DNA of 64,000 nucleotides from Hydnum rufescens UP504 (taxonomy: Eukaryota; Basidiomycota; Agaricomycetes; Cantharellales; Hydnaceae): positions 1-64,000 of the forward strand of contig MU128991.1 of the NCBI GenBank assembly GCA_014904985.1, written 5' to 3'. Of the stretch, positions 1-11,110 are shown piece by piece; position 1 is the stretch's first letter; every line of letters starts with the position of its first letter. Below the pieces are notes generated by a model. That model saw only the letters and a program-made list of their open reading frames with translations, was not told where the DNA came from and made no database searches. The translations under genes were made by a program, and so were the position numbers.

Positions 1-788
1 TGGCAAAGAATGAGGCTGGTCTGACCTGATTAGAATACGAAAGTATTGGGTTGGGGGAGAAAGAACGCGTGCCCTGCTATGGATGGGGGAATCTTCACGC
101 AATCCAGATATTTCAGGGCAGGGACGATCTCCAAACTCCCAAACATGAGCATCCAGCAAACAGACAGGAACTTTGGCCTGTAAAACTCCCCTTTCCCCGT
201 TGAGCCTATTGGGGGCTTGATCCAGGAGACCCTTTTGAAATCCAGGAATCCTTCGACCTAGGGCGCTAACCTATTATATGAAAGAATTTTCAATGCTAAT
301 AACTAATATAATAGATTATCACATGTTGTAATGTGTGGAGCTCACCAGAAGTCTCCCAAAGTGGTGGATGAGGATCAGAGAGCACTTACGAGGCCACTTG
401 ATACTAGTTTTGTGGATCCAATGAAAATTTCACACTGCTAGCAATTCAACTGGTGCTTGGATAGCTTGTCTGATGACACCGCATGAAACATTTACGCTCA
501 TGTTCCTACTGGCTGAGCTTACTTGGCCAGGTGACAACGGCCGGGCAGAGTGCGGGAATTGCCGAAGGCAGACGAGGACATTGTGTCTGGCAAGGCTGAA
601 TGTGCTACGGAATCTACTTAGGCAACTACAGAGCGTGGAAGAGGCTGAGCAATAAGACTAGGTAACCCAGTCTCAACGACGCAGTGTTTTTATGCAATAA
701 AAGGGAGGAGGGCGGGAAAAATTTTGCGGGCGTGGACAGATGTGACGAGGGAGACGATGAATTACTGACGGAGGACAAGCTGTATGGC
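1..788. other. Left-end stretch without a recognisable gene
   Basis: I see no domain, splice pattern or repeat that supports a gene. A 60-codon ORF at 473-655 on plus has no recognisable motif and no supporting introns, and I treat it as chance. Confidence 0.5.
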
Positions 789-910
789 GGCCCAAGTGTC
801 GCACAAGTTTTTTGTGTGTGTGTGTGTCAGCAGTCCGCAAATTTTTTGTGTGTGTATGCCGGCCCGAGTGTCACACAAGTTTTTTCTGTGTGTGTGTGTC
901 AACAGTCCGC
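789..910. repeat. Two-copy TG-rich tandem duplication
   Basis: A unit of about 50 bp occurs at 789-838 and again at 861-910. Each begins GGCCCRAGTGTCRCACAAG, runs into a T tract and a (TG)n tract, and ends CARCAGTCCGC. It lies directly against the left end of the fold-back element and overlaps several spurious ORFs. Confidence 0.8.
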
Positions 911-2385
911 TATGGTTTTCCAAAGTACGGAAAATTCCTTTTGCACATGTTTGTTTCCGACAGCACACATATCTTTGCGACTGCACACATATCTTTGCGT
1001 CAAATTTTGAAATTGCCCCATTTGTGCACCAATCATTCCGTACAACTACCATAGCCCAAAAAATGTGTTTTCTGGGCTCTAGAGGCCGTCCCACACCCTG
1101 AACTTGAGAGGGCACTCTAGTGATCTCGTGACCATGGTCACGTGATACTTTTGGAACGAATCTCTAAGTCATGGACTGCATAGGTATTGCATTCATGGAT
1201 CCTAACCCCATACTCAAAGCCCTTAAGCATTGTTCACTAGTGTCAGGACTCCTTCCCAATCGTCAATCTGGCTTCCCCAATGTAGACAAGTCCTAAGTCC
1301 AAGTCCTTGATCCGAATTACATAATGTGTTATAAATAACAACGGAAATTAAGTAAAACCCGATCACCTATGCCGATGGGGACCACTATGCTGAAAGTTAC
1401 GGGAGATTCCAGAATGGAATCTCCAAGATTACTGAGGCAAATTGCCCAAAAGGGATGAAATACTGGCAGAGCATTAATATTCCAGGGTCAGCTGAGGCCA
1501 AATTCCCAGAGCTGTGCTAGGTTCCTGCCATTCCGGATCTCCCGTAACTTTCAGCATAGTCCCCATCGGCATAGGTGATCGGGTTTTACTTAATTTCCGT
1601 TGTTATTTATAACACATTATGTAATTCGGATCAAGGACTCGGACTTAGGACTTGTCTACATCGGGGAAGCCAGATTGACGATTGGGAAGGAGTCCTGACA
1701 CTAGTGAACAATGCTTAAGGGCTTTGAGTATGGGGTTAGGATCTGTGAATGCAATACCTATGCAGTCCATGACTTAGAGATTCATTCCAAAAGTATCACG
1801 TGACCATGGTCACGAGATCGCTAGAGTGCCCTCTCAAGTTCAGGGTGTGGGACGGCCTCTAGAGCCCAGAAAACACATTTTTTGGGCTATGGTAGTTGTT
1901 AGGCAGGAACACCAGCCTCTATATAGAGGCCGGGATCGCTTTGTATGGACGTAACATAGTACCCAATTATATTGGCTATTGCCATCCAAATGTATGGCGG
2001 TTAAGGTCCCAAATAAATCACGTGATTCTTACGGGTAACCCGATTGGGCCGTGGTGACGGAAAAATGGCAGTAAAGAACTGGCTCTGGATATTTTTCATA
2101 TTCTTTCTAGGGTAATGTTTTGGATAGTCAGTCTTCACCCCAGTCATTTCCATCTCCCTACGACCTCATCCTCACAAATCACGTGATTTGTTTGGTGCCT
2201 TAACGAACAATACAATTTGGTACCCACCTCCGTCTATTCAAAGGGGTCCCAGACTAGGTAGTTGTACGGAATGATTGGTGCACAAATGGGGCAATTTCAA
2301 AATTTGACGCAAAGATATGTGTGCAGTCGCAAAGATATGTGCGCTGTCGGTGCAAAGGGAATTTTCCGTACTTTGGAAAACCATA
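911..2385. mobile_element. Fold-back element with long terminal inverted repeats
   Basis: The left arm, about 911-1412, is the reverse complement of a right arm made of about 1530-1899 plus 2258-2385. The loop is about 115 bp (1413-1529). The arms agree over several hundred bases with few mismatches. The outer ends read TGGTTTTCCAAAG and CTTTGGAAAACCA, each bordered by TA, as expected for a Tc1/mariner-type non-autonomous element. No transposase is visible inside. The right arm is broken by a later insertion, so the original length was about 1.1 kb. ORFs here are shadows of the inverted repeat. Confidence 0.85.
1900..2257. mobile_element. Nested 358-bp insertion with 8-bp target duplication
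   Basis: The right arm of the fold-back element is interrupted here. GTAGTTGT occurs at 1892-1899 and again at 2258-2265, whereas the undisturbed left arm has it once (reverse complement near 1045-1052). An 8-bp duplication suggests an hAT-type insertion. The ends read TAGGCAGG and CCCAGACTAG, only weakly inverted. No coding capacity is seen. Confidence 0.7.
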
Positions 2386-2792
2386 TTGGGCCCTTATCTG
2401 ACTGTTACATATTGTTGATCACCACTCAGCATACGACACAACCACCACTTTGGAAAGATGGAATTGCACAGATATGATGACAGAAAATTTTTTGTAACCA
2501 CTGTACCAACACACTAGTCAGCAATGATGTTGAGCTTTAGCAGAACACAAGTGGATCCGTAGAATCCGCCCACTGAGAAGCAAGGTCATACGCCATACAG
2601 CGCCATGTCTAGTCCAAGGTAATACAGCAATACAGTAATGATGCAGGCGCCCGCCTACGTTTCGATCTGATTCTATTAAATTGGCTAAGTTCATTTGAGT
2701 GCTAAGTGGATCATCCATTGCCAACTACATTACAACTAGTTGTGGGGAGTATCTCCATATGTCCGTGGGCCAAAAAAAAACAAGTAAGTCCG
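2386..2792. other. Intergenic stretch, nothing recognised
   Basis: This lies between the fold-back element and the amylase duplication. A 68-codon minus ORF at 2518-2724 has no recognisable motif. Confidence 0.4.
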
Positions 2793-2985
2793 AGGTGGAA
2801 GCAACAGTGATTTAAGAAAACGAGCGACCGAAAAAAAAAACGAGTGTTTTATCTTCATAGCGTAGAGAGATGAGTGGATGAATGAGTGAATCGCGGATAG
2901 AGCCAGTAGCGAATAGAGAAACGAGAGAAAAAAAAGGAGAGCGAGCAAGCCAGACTGGCTTTAAGAGAATGGGCGGGCGAATGGC

Positions 2986-5753
2986 TCATACTTTTGCACC
3001 GATGTGTATGGCGATGGCCTGGTGCGCTGGGACAGTGTAAGTGAATGATCCATGGGCAACCGTGATCCTGAGCAGAGAGAAAAAGAAGATATGAGGACCA
3101 AAGTCGGTAAAAATCCAACGAAGAAACAGGGAGCCTGAACCCACCTCGAGGCAGTGCAATGTTTGGATACCTTCGCTCCGCTAACGACGTCACAATATGT
3201 TCCTGCGGGAAGCGAAGTCTTGAAGGTCGCTTTCCATACTGAACCACTATTGTTAATGGCGACGTAGCCTGATGAGCCTAAGAGTCTCATAGAGTCAGCA
3301 AACGGATAACAAAAATCATGCGTCCAAGGGGAATGAACGCAATGCGAGGGAGCGACTTGCCTCTGCCGAATGCGAGGTGCTGGTGATTCGATGTAGTGAA
3401 CACGTCGCGGAGAGGTGCCGAGCCTACGGCATTGAAGAAACCGACCATGCCAACGACCGGGGTCAAGCGGTGCTCGCACACCCTGCGCATAGATATGAAC
3501 ACCATCACCCTGGAGAGTACAACATCGACACTTACCAAGCACCCTTCGGACCGTTTCCACTGCACGCCCCTGAAGGTAGAGAAAAAAAAAAGACGAGGTG
3601 AGTTGTTGAAGTTACCGAGGGGACTAAACGTGGACAGACCTCCACTTGGAGCGCCCACATTGGTATCAGAGAAGCTGAATCCAGAATGAACTGTCGGGGT
3701 ACCATATGGGAAAGCGAGCAGGAACACATGACCCAGGGTGTACATGTTGTTTCCAGATTTGTAACTCAAGGACGATCCACCCTAAATCGTACATGGGTCA
3801 GTCACATAGATAGGGGATTGGTGCCTTGCACTTGTGAGGAACTCACGCGTTCAGTGTCGTGATTCGCAACGAAGACATTTGCCTGCCCGGACGCGAGCCA
3901 GCCACGATTATTGAGGTTCGTTAGGGAACTGATACCTGAGTGCTGGAAGGCGTCCAACAGCCCATATGCGAAGCGGAATCTATAGCGCCCGAGAAATTAC
4001 TTAGGCGAGTAAACAGCCGGAAAATGATGGCGCAACACGCACTCTTGGACGTTTCCGGCACTTGTATGCAGGTTGGGGAATCGACTCGTGGTGTCAACGA
4101 TTTCTTGAGTGATGTACACCTAAAAAGACATTTAGCATAGCGTAAGTCGTCATTCCTCGATACAGGAAGCACCTTGCGGGAGAGGCGGCCGAGGATATTG
4201 AGCACCGAAGCAGGTGCAATATCTATACACTCCGTTAACTCATCAGAATATATCCATGAAACCGCAGGCGGGTCACCTACGTTTAGCAGCGTCGATGCGG
4301 AAGCCATCCACACCAAGACTAAGAACGTCGTTGAGATGCTTTGCTAGACGCTGTCGCACATATTCACTCTCTGTATTAAGGCTAGGAAGTGCGAGTTATA
4401 GTGCGTGCAATGGTGTTGAGGGAAGCATGTGCCTACTCTGCCAAGTTCACCAGTTGACAAAGTTCGACTTGGGCTTTGTTGCCAAAGTCCACTAAAAATA
4501 GGGGTTAAACCGAATTGTTATGCTAGCAGGATCCCACTCACCAATCGCATCATTTGGGGTGAGGCCTATCAAATCGGGTCAGTTGTTTTGAACGCGAGCA
4601 GACTATTGGGAACGTGGCGAACCGCAGTGGTGGAAGTCCTATAAATAGTTGGTTGTTGTGAGCGAAGAAAACTAGAAGAGGCTACCAAAACATACAGAGT
4701 GTTGGTAAATTCCAGGATAGTTATGATGTGTAAATGTACTGCCATCAACACCAGAGCCGAGTCTATTCCGGACATATGATTGATGACAATGTCGACTATG
4801 ACCTTGACACCGACTGCGCGACAAGCATGTGCCATGGCCTGGAATTCGGCGCGACTGCCTCGTTTGGATTTAATCTGGTACGAAACAATCTGATAATCGG
4901 TCCACCACTGTGGGCCAGTGATGTGCTCTGCTGGGGGGGAGACTGGTCCAATGAAGGATTAAACCGATGCAGTACATTATTTAATATTTTATTATTTTAT
5001 ATTTTTTTTTTTTTTTAATTTTATTTTATTTATTTTTAATTTATTTTTATTTTTTTTAAATTATTTAATATTATTATTATTTACTTTTTTTATATTTATT
5101 TATTTTTTTATTAATTTTTTATTTTTTATTTTTTTTTTATATTTTATTTTTTATTTTTTATTTTATTTTTTTTTTTTTTTTTTTATTTTTTTTTTATTTT
5201 TTATTTTTTTATTAATTAAATTATTTTTTTATTTTTATTATATTTTTTTAATTATTTTATTTTATTATTTTTTATTATTTATATTTTTATATTTTTTTTT
5301 TATTTATTTATTATTTTTATATATTTATTTATATTATTTTTTTTATATTTTTGTTTTTTAATTTTTATTTATTTTATATATTATTTTTTTTTTTTATTTA
5401 TTTATTTAAATTTTTTTTATATTTTTTTTTTTTTATTTAATTATGTTTTAAATATTTTAATTTAATTTTTTTTTAATTATAAAACAGACAGTGCATACCT
5501 TGAACATAGCCATAGCCAGCCTTGGCGAGGAAGGAGCATTCTGCCTGGACACTCGTCCAGCTCCATGCCCACAGGCTGGCGATGGCCTCTGGATAAATAT
5601 CATATCTTAGCAACAAGCGCCAGAGACGTGTGATCCATAGTGAATACTTTTAGGTCCGCTCGTCGAGCATTTGGTCAGGTATAGATTTGAACTCGGAGCA
5701 GAGAAGGCGGGGATAGAAAGAAGGAGGAGATAAAGGAGTGTTAGGGATAACAT
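2986..5753 (-). pseudogene. Alpha-amylase (GH13) copy 1, frameshifted
   Basis: This is the paralogue of the intact amylase at 8625-10896, with the same 14-exon order and most residues conserved, including the VIVDIVINH and VANHDTER regions. Relative to the intact copy it has two single-base deletions. One, near 5615, turns GALLLNYD into a reading that stops at once. The other, near 4757, turns DSGSGVAG into a frameshift. Intron 1 is 556 nt instead of 56 nt because of an A/T insertion. The two deletions fall in short homopolymers (AAA to AA, CCC to CC), so long-read error is an alternative to genuine decay. As given, it cannot encode a full enzyme. Confidence 0.8.
4981..5480. other. 500-nt near-pure A/T insertion in intron 1 of amylase copy 1
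   Basis: Aligning the two amylase introns shows ACATTAT followed directly by AAAACAG in copy 2, with exactly 500 bases between these words in copy 1. The insert is almost only T and A, strongly T-rich on plus, with a handful of G or C. It has no unit repeat, no terminal repeats and no coding capacity. ATTAT precedes and also ends it, but in such sequence a target duplication cannot be claimed. An assembly or gap-fill artefact is possible. Confidence 0.9.
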
Positions 5754-5950
5754 GGCGGGGGTGGGGGGAGTAAAAACAAAGGTGAAATAGGTGCCTGTCT
5801 TTGCCCTGGATATAGATCAATATGTGATCCACCCGCCTCGAGCCCCGGCTACGGGGTCCACTGCGGCCCTCGTTACCATTAATATTGACGGTTACGGAGG
5901 ACTCAACGTCGGGCCGAAATTGCTTTTTAATGATCGCCCCAGTAAGCACA

Positions 5951-7133
5951 GACGAACTAGGACCCCTGTCACTCCTGGAACCCTAAATTTGGGGTCCTGC
6001 TCTCGGTGGAAATAAGCCCAAAAATGCCAAAATTTCCCCGGTGGGGGCGTTCAGGGTCCCAAAATCAGCCCAAATTCCCGGTGGGGTCGTCTATGTTTAA
6101 AAAAACTCCCAAAAGCCAATATAGTCACATCACATGATGTGGCACCTGTTGTGTCACCCATTCGTCATGAGTATGCTCTTATGAAGTGGGGGATGTGGAT
6201 GGGAAGGGAAGGGTTCGTGGCCCTCGTCGAGAGTGTTGCTGCGATGACGATCAGGGCTGAATTTCCGACGATGGTGGTTGGAGTGCTTGTTGGGGTACCT
6301 CCTAGCAGAGAGAGCAGAGGATGATTGGGTACGTTCGAATGCTGAAGTTCTGAGATAGCCTGCGGAAACAGCACCGTAGGATCAATGGCGCAAGCCCCTC
6401 GTGTAAGAATTTTAGGTGGAAGTGCGGGAGAGGGGCGTCATCGAGTTTGCGGTAAAGAAGGCATGGAGCTTAGTGGCAGTAGTGTTACTACTGAAAGAAG
6501 GCACGCCGTCCTCTACATTCCAGCTGTCGGGACCACTGTTCGCCATTGGAAGAAAACTGCCTAGCACCGCAAATGCCAGAATGGGCGCTTAAGCTGAAAG
6601 GAGGAGCAAGATTCATAGCAAACATCGGGTTTGGGGGGAATTCGCACAATACAATACTCCATAACAGTCGGAGCTGGAGAATAGAGATGAGTTAACAAAA
6701 GAAATGACTGGAATAAGATGCCCATGCGTGGAGAACCGCGTACAGGCAATGCAAAGACCGTTTTCAATAACCAGAGAGATTGCGCCATGACCAGACCTTG
6801 CTTGCTTCGCGCCTTAGGCGCAAGATCATCCGTCGTCGATGGTTGAAACGTAGTCTCATAACCAGACCGGAGCCACGCTCGCGTAAGCTTGGTCTGGTTA
6901 CGAGACTAGTTGAAACGTACTGGGTACTCCGAAGTACGGGTGGAGCCGAAGTTGCACAGCCATGGACGCACCCTCTTTTACTTACGTAAGAGTCGTAAAC
7001 ATAGGAGTCGCATTGCAGGATGCTGTTTGGGCTTATGAAATCGTTACATAATATTAGAAATGTACTGCTGGAGACCTCAAGAAACATATGGATTCAAAAA
7101 CTCGTGGAATTACAATTGTAAGTATATGTAAGG
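5951..7133. other. Intergenic region between amylase copy 1 and the six-exon gene
   Basis: No gene is recognised. ORFs up to 107 codons (6764-7087 minus, 6561-6788 minus) lack motifs. The stretch 6000-6090 contains two similar short blocks rich in CCCAAA and CCCGGTGGGG. The only clear structure is the small hairpin element listed separately at 6851-6908. Confidence 0.4.
6842..6917. mobile_element. Tiny hairpin MITE with 9-bp flanking duplication
   Basis: A 58-bp element at 6851-6908 begins TAGTCTCATAACCAGACC and ends GGTCTGGTTACGAGACTA, an almost perfect inverted repeat around a 22-nt loop. It is flanked on both sides by GTTGAAACG (6842-6850 and 6909-6917). A 9-bp duplication fits a Mutator-like (MULE) MITE. 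No coding capacity. Confidence 0.7.
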
Positions 7134-7976
7134 CTACGAAGAACCGGTGATGACGCGGGCCCCAAGTAGCACCCCAAGTTGTTGACGCAGTTCGAGGTCG
7201 GAGCCGGTGGTATGGCCACCGTAGCCCTGTAGATAGGCAACGATTTGATCGCCAGACAGCAAGGAGATGTCACTATACCGGTGAATCGCAGGCAATGTGG
7301 GCTGTAAATCTAAGTAAATCTCAGGAGCTGCCCATGTATTTCGAAAATACTCACCGGTGGGTTAGTTCCATCATCATAAGGAACTGTGATATATGGGATG
7401 CCGGAGCCATCTCCGCAGCTTGCATTGAACGCCTATTTGTCAACGTCACATTAGGTACATGAGCCCGGGGGAATATAACTTACGCTCACCTTAATCGCGA
7501 TTTGTTTAATGCTCTTGAAATTCATAATAGGTTCAGTAAGATCCAAGACGGGTTGTATCAGATGCATACATTGACAGAATTTTTCAACTCATCCAACGAC
7601 TCCATGATCGTGATGAGGGGGCCAAAGAACTGAGGAACAACAACTGTAATTTGAATAAGCGTTGGTTCGAGGACTCGCAAAAAATGACACTCACCTTGAG
7701 GATGGACTGTCGAAGCAACAGCCATCTTGTATGCCTCAGCATTGAGGGCTTCGGCTTCGGTCGCCACGCCTGGAGTCATGTGTGGAACAGCTGTAGAAAG
7801 GGATGAGACGTCCAGATGGATACGATACAGATAAAATAGGAACACAAACTTCTGCTTGTACGGACTTGCCTTTGATACAGGTCCGCGAGAGCGAAATGTC
7901 CAAGGGGGGTCTCGACGGGGTTCAAAATAGGAACAACAATCCCTGCCGAATTCGGTGGAAGGGGGGCGAAATCCAT
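7134..7976 (-). CDS. Six-exon gene, possible Mug135-like family protein
   Basis: I reconstruct exons at 7862-7976, 7695-7790, 7570-7643, 7490-7513, 7355-7432 and 7134-7301. Their sum is 555 nt, a 184-aa protein in frame throughout with GT-AG introns. Landmarks are MDFAPLPPNSAG at the start, PHMTPGVATEAEALNAEAYK near residue 41, a helical MESLDELKNSVN segment, FNASCGDGSGIPYITVPYDD, and a C-terminal LQGYGGHTTGSDLELRQQLG. There is no signal peptide or membrane segment, so it is probably intracellular. The layout (N-terminal PLGHFAL, C-terminal GYG helix) resembles what I recall of basidiomycete proteins with the Mug135-like C-terminal domain; that name is a tentative match from memory. Degenerate relatives lie at 43.8, 47.5 and 51 kb. 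An upstream ATG at 8078 is possible but less convincing. Confidence 0.65.
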
Positions 7977-8431
7977 TGTTGGTGGGGAGAGTGCGTGAAG
8001 AAAACGATACCTACTCATGTCATATATGCGGATGCAGGTCTCGGGTCCCGCCCCCATTACATCATACAACAAGATCAAATAGGCAAGAAGGATTCAATCT
8101 TCCTCAGTTTTAAGCTCGATCTACTTCACATATATTGCCATATGCCCGTCTATCGCTTGATTTTTTGTCATTAATCCTGTCCCCTCTTCGCGATCGATTC
8201 TGTAGCGGACAATGTCAGCCTAATGGGAATGAACACCATCTGTTGAGCCGTGGCCCTGCCGTGCCCAAGCTCCAAAGCTCAAGATGAGTGGAAGAAGAAT
8301 CATCGGATCGTATATATATATGTTCTACTTGAAACCTCATTTAGCAATCGGTTCTAATGAATTCAAGGTCCATTTCCTTTTATGTCCCCACTTCTCTTTT
8401 CCGTTCCCCATGGAGATAACGAAGGGCCCCC
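7977..8431. other. Upstream region of the six-exon gene
   Basis: It probably holds the promoter and 5' leader of the minus-strand gene ending at 7976. No motif is strong enough to call. Overlapping ORFs on plus (7803-8174) are shadows. Confidence 0.35.
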
Positions 8432-11110
8432 TACGGTGGAAGCAACAATGATTTAAGAAAACGAGCAACCCAAAAAAAACGAGTGTTTTATCTTCATAGC
8501 GTAGAGAGATGAGTCCATGAATGAGTGGATCGCGGATGGAGCACAGCAGCGAATAGAGAAACGAGAAAAAAAGGCGAGAGCGAGCAAGCCAGACTGGCTT
8601 TAGGAGAATGGGCGGGCGGATGGCTCATACTTTTGCACCGATGTGTATGGCGATGGCCTGGTGCGCTGGGATAGAGTAAGTGAATGATCCATGGGCAACC
8701 GTGATCCTGCGCACAAAAAAACAGAAGATATGAGGACCAAAGTCGGTAAAAATCCAACGAAGAAACAGGGAGCCTGAACCCACCTCGAGGCGGTGCATTG
8801 TTTGGATACCTTCGCTCCGCTAACGACGTCACAATATGTTCCTGCGGGAAGCGAAGTCTTGAAAGTCGCTGTCCATACTGAACCACTATTGTTAATGGCG
8901 ACGTAGCCTGATGAGCCTAAGAGTCTCATAGAGTTAGCAAACAGATAACAAAAATCATGCGTCCAAGGGGAATGAACGCAATGCGAGGGAGCGACTTGCC
9001 TCTGCCGAATGCGAGCTGCTGGTGATTCGATGTAGTGAACACGTCGCAGAGAGGTGCCGAGCCTACGGTGTTGAAGAAACCGACCATGCCAACGACCGGG
9101 GTCAAGCGGTGCTCGCACACCCTGCGTATAGATATGAACACCATCACCCTGGAGAGTACAACATCGACACTCACCAAGCACCCGCCGGACCGTTTCCACT
9201 GCACACCCCTGAAGGGAGAAAAAAAAAAGACGGGATGAGTTGTTGAAGTTACCGAGGGGACTAAACGTGGACAGACCTCCACTTGGAGCGCCCGCATTGG
9301 TATCAGAGAAGCTGAATCCAGAATGAACTGTCGGGGTACCATATGGGAAAGCGAGCAGGAACACATGACCCAGGGTGTACATGTTGTTTCCAGATTTGTA
9401 ACTCAAGGACGATCCACCCTAAATCGTACACGGGTCAGTCACATAGATAGGGGATTGGTGCCTTGCACTTGTGAGGAACTCACGCGTTCAGTGTCGTGAT
9501 TCGCAACGAAGACATTTGCCTGCCCGGACGCGAGCCAGCCACGATTATTGAGGTTCGTGAGGGAACTGATACCTGAGTTCTGGAAGGCGTCCAACAGACC
9601 GTATGCGAAGCGGAATCTATAGCGCCCGAGAAATTACTTAGGCAAGTAAACAGCCGGAAAATGATAGTGCAACACGCACTCTTGGACGTCTCCGGCACTT
9701 GTATGCAGGTTGGGGAATCGGCTCGTGGTGTCAACGATTTCTTGAGTGATGTACACCTAAAAAAAGACATTTAGCATAGCGTAAGTCGTCATTCCTCGAT
9801 ACAGGAAGCACCTTGCGGGAGAGGCGGCCGAGGATATTGAGCACCGAAGCAGGTGCAATATCTATACACTCCGTTAACTCATCAGAATATATCCAGGAAA
9901 CCACGGGCGGGTCACCTACGTTTAGCAGCGTCGATGCGGAAGCCATCCACACCAAGACTAAGAACGTCGTTGAGATGCGTTGCTAGACGCTGTCGCACAT
10001 ATTCACTCTCTGTATTAAGGCTAGGAAGTGCGAGTTATAGTGCGTGCAATGATGTTGAGGGAAGCATGTGCCTACTCTGCCAAGTTCACCAGTTGACAAA
10101 GTTCGACTTGGGCTTCGTTGCCAAAGTCCACTGGAAAATAGGGGTTAAGAAACCGAATTGTCGTGCTGCAGGATCCCACTCACCAATCGCATCATTTGGG
10201 GTGAGGCCTATCAAAGGGGTCAGTTGTTTTGAACGCGAGTAGACTATTAGGAACGTGGCGAACCGCAGTGGTGGAAGTCCTATGAAGAGTTGGTTGTTGT
10301 GAGCTAAGAAAACTGGAAGAGGCTACCAAAACATACAGAGTATTGGTAAATTCCAGGATAGTTATAATGTGTAAATGTACTGCCAGCAACACCAGAGCCC
10401 GAGTCTATTCCGGCCATATGATTGATGACAATGTCGACTATGACCTTGACACCGACTGCGCGACAAGCATGTGCCATGGCCTGGAATTCGGCGCGACTGC
10501 CTCGTTTGGATTTAATCTGGTACGAAACAATCTGATAATCGGTCCACCACTGTGGGCCAGTGATGTGCTCCGCTGGGGGGGAGACTGGTCCAATGAAGAA
10601 TTAAACCGATGCAGTACATTATAAAACAGACAGTGCATACCTTGAACATAGCCATAGCCAGCCTCGGCGAGGAAGGAGCATTCTGCCTGGACACTCGTCC
10701 AGCTCCACGCCCACAGGCTGGCGATGGCCTCTGGATAAATATCATAGTTTAGCAACAAAGCGCCAGAGACGTGTGATCCATAGTAAATACTTTTAGGTCC
10801 GCTCGTCGAGCGTCCGGCCAGGTATAGATTTGAACTCGGAGCGGAGAAGGCGGGGATAGAAAGAAGGAGGAGAGAAAGGAGTGTTAGGGATAACATGGTG
10901 GAAGTGAAGAAAGTAAGGGAAACAAAGGTGAAATAGAAATAGGTGGCTGTCTTTGCCCTGAGAATAGATCAATATGTGATCCACCCGCAGTTCTCGAACC
11001 TCGAGCTCCGGCCACGGGATCCACTGCGGCTCTCGTTACCATTGACGATGGTTACGGAGGACTCAACGCCGGGCTGAAATTCCTTTTTAGTGATCGCCCC
11101 GGTCAGCGCC
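8432..11110. repeat. Right copy of segmental duplication (amylase unit)
   Basis: Direct repeat of 2793-5950, containing the intact amylase and its 5' flank up to the sequence GGTTACGGAGGACTCAACG near 11050. It lacks the A/T insertion, which marks that insertion as derived in the left copy. Confidence 0.85.
8625..10896 (-). CDS. Secreted alpha-amylase, GH13 family, 14 exons
   Basis: Alpha-amylases hydrolyse internal alpha-1,4 bonds in starch. Exons: 10641-10896, 10337-10584, 10264-10279, 10184-10207, 10076-10130, 9920-10020, 9812-9861, 9680-9756, 9484-9616, 9253-9418, 9175-9208, 9000-9121, 8784-8916, 8625-8706. The total is 1497 nt, 498 aa, with no internal stop. Residues 1-19 form a signal peptide, so it is probably secreted. 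Motifs: DIVINH (136-141, region I), [12 protein letters not shown] (223-234) with nucleophile D230, TQEIV with acid/base E256, and VANHDTER (313-320) with D317. All three catalytic residues are present. The C-terminal part contains [12 protein letters not shown] and ends in [12 protein letters not shown]. No starch-binding domain is seen. Exons 3 and 4 are 16 and 24 nt. The intron after exon 12 must use a GC donor (AGAG/GCAAGT) to stay in frame. The damaged paralogue is at 2986-5753. Confidence 0.9.

Larger units (their letters stand above)
2793..5950. repeat. Left copy of segmental duplication (amylase unit)
   Basis: This segment is nearly identical in order and sequence to 8432-11110, in direct orientation. 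Both begin with GTGGAAGCAACARTGATTT and run past the amylase start into a shared 5' flank. The length difference is mostly the 500-nt A/T insertion in this copy. The boundaries were read by eye and are good to a few tens of bases. Confidence 0.85.

Noticed and set aside
87..1115. ORFs of 105-117 codons around the TG repeats
   Set aside because: They are created by the TG-rich duplication and the fold-back arm, and occur on both strands at once.
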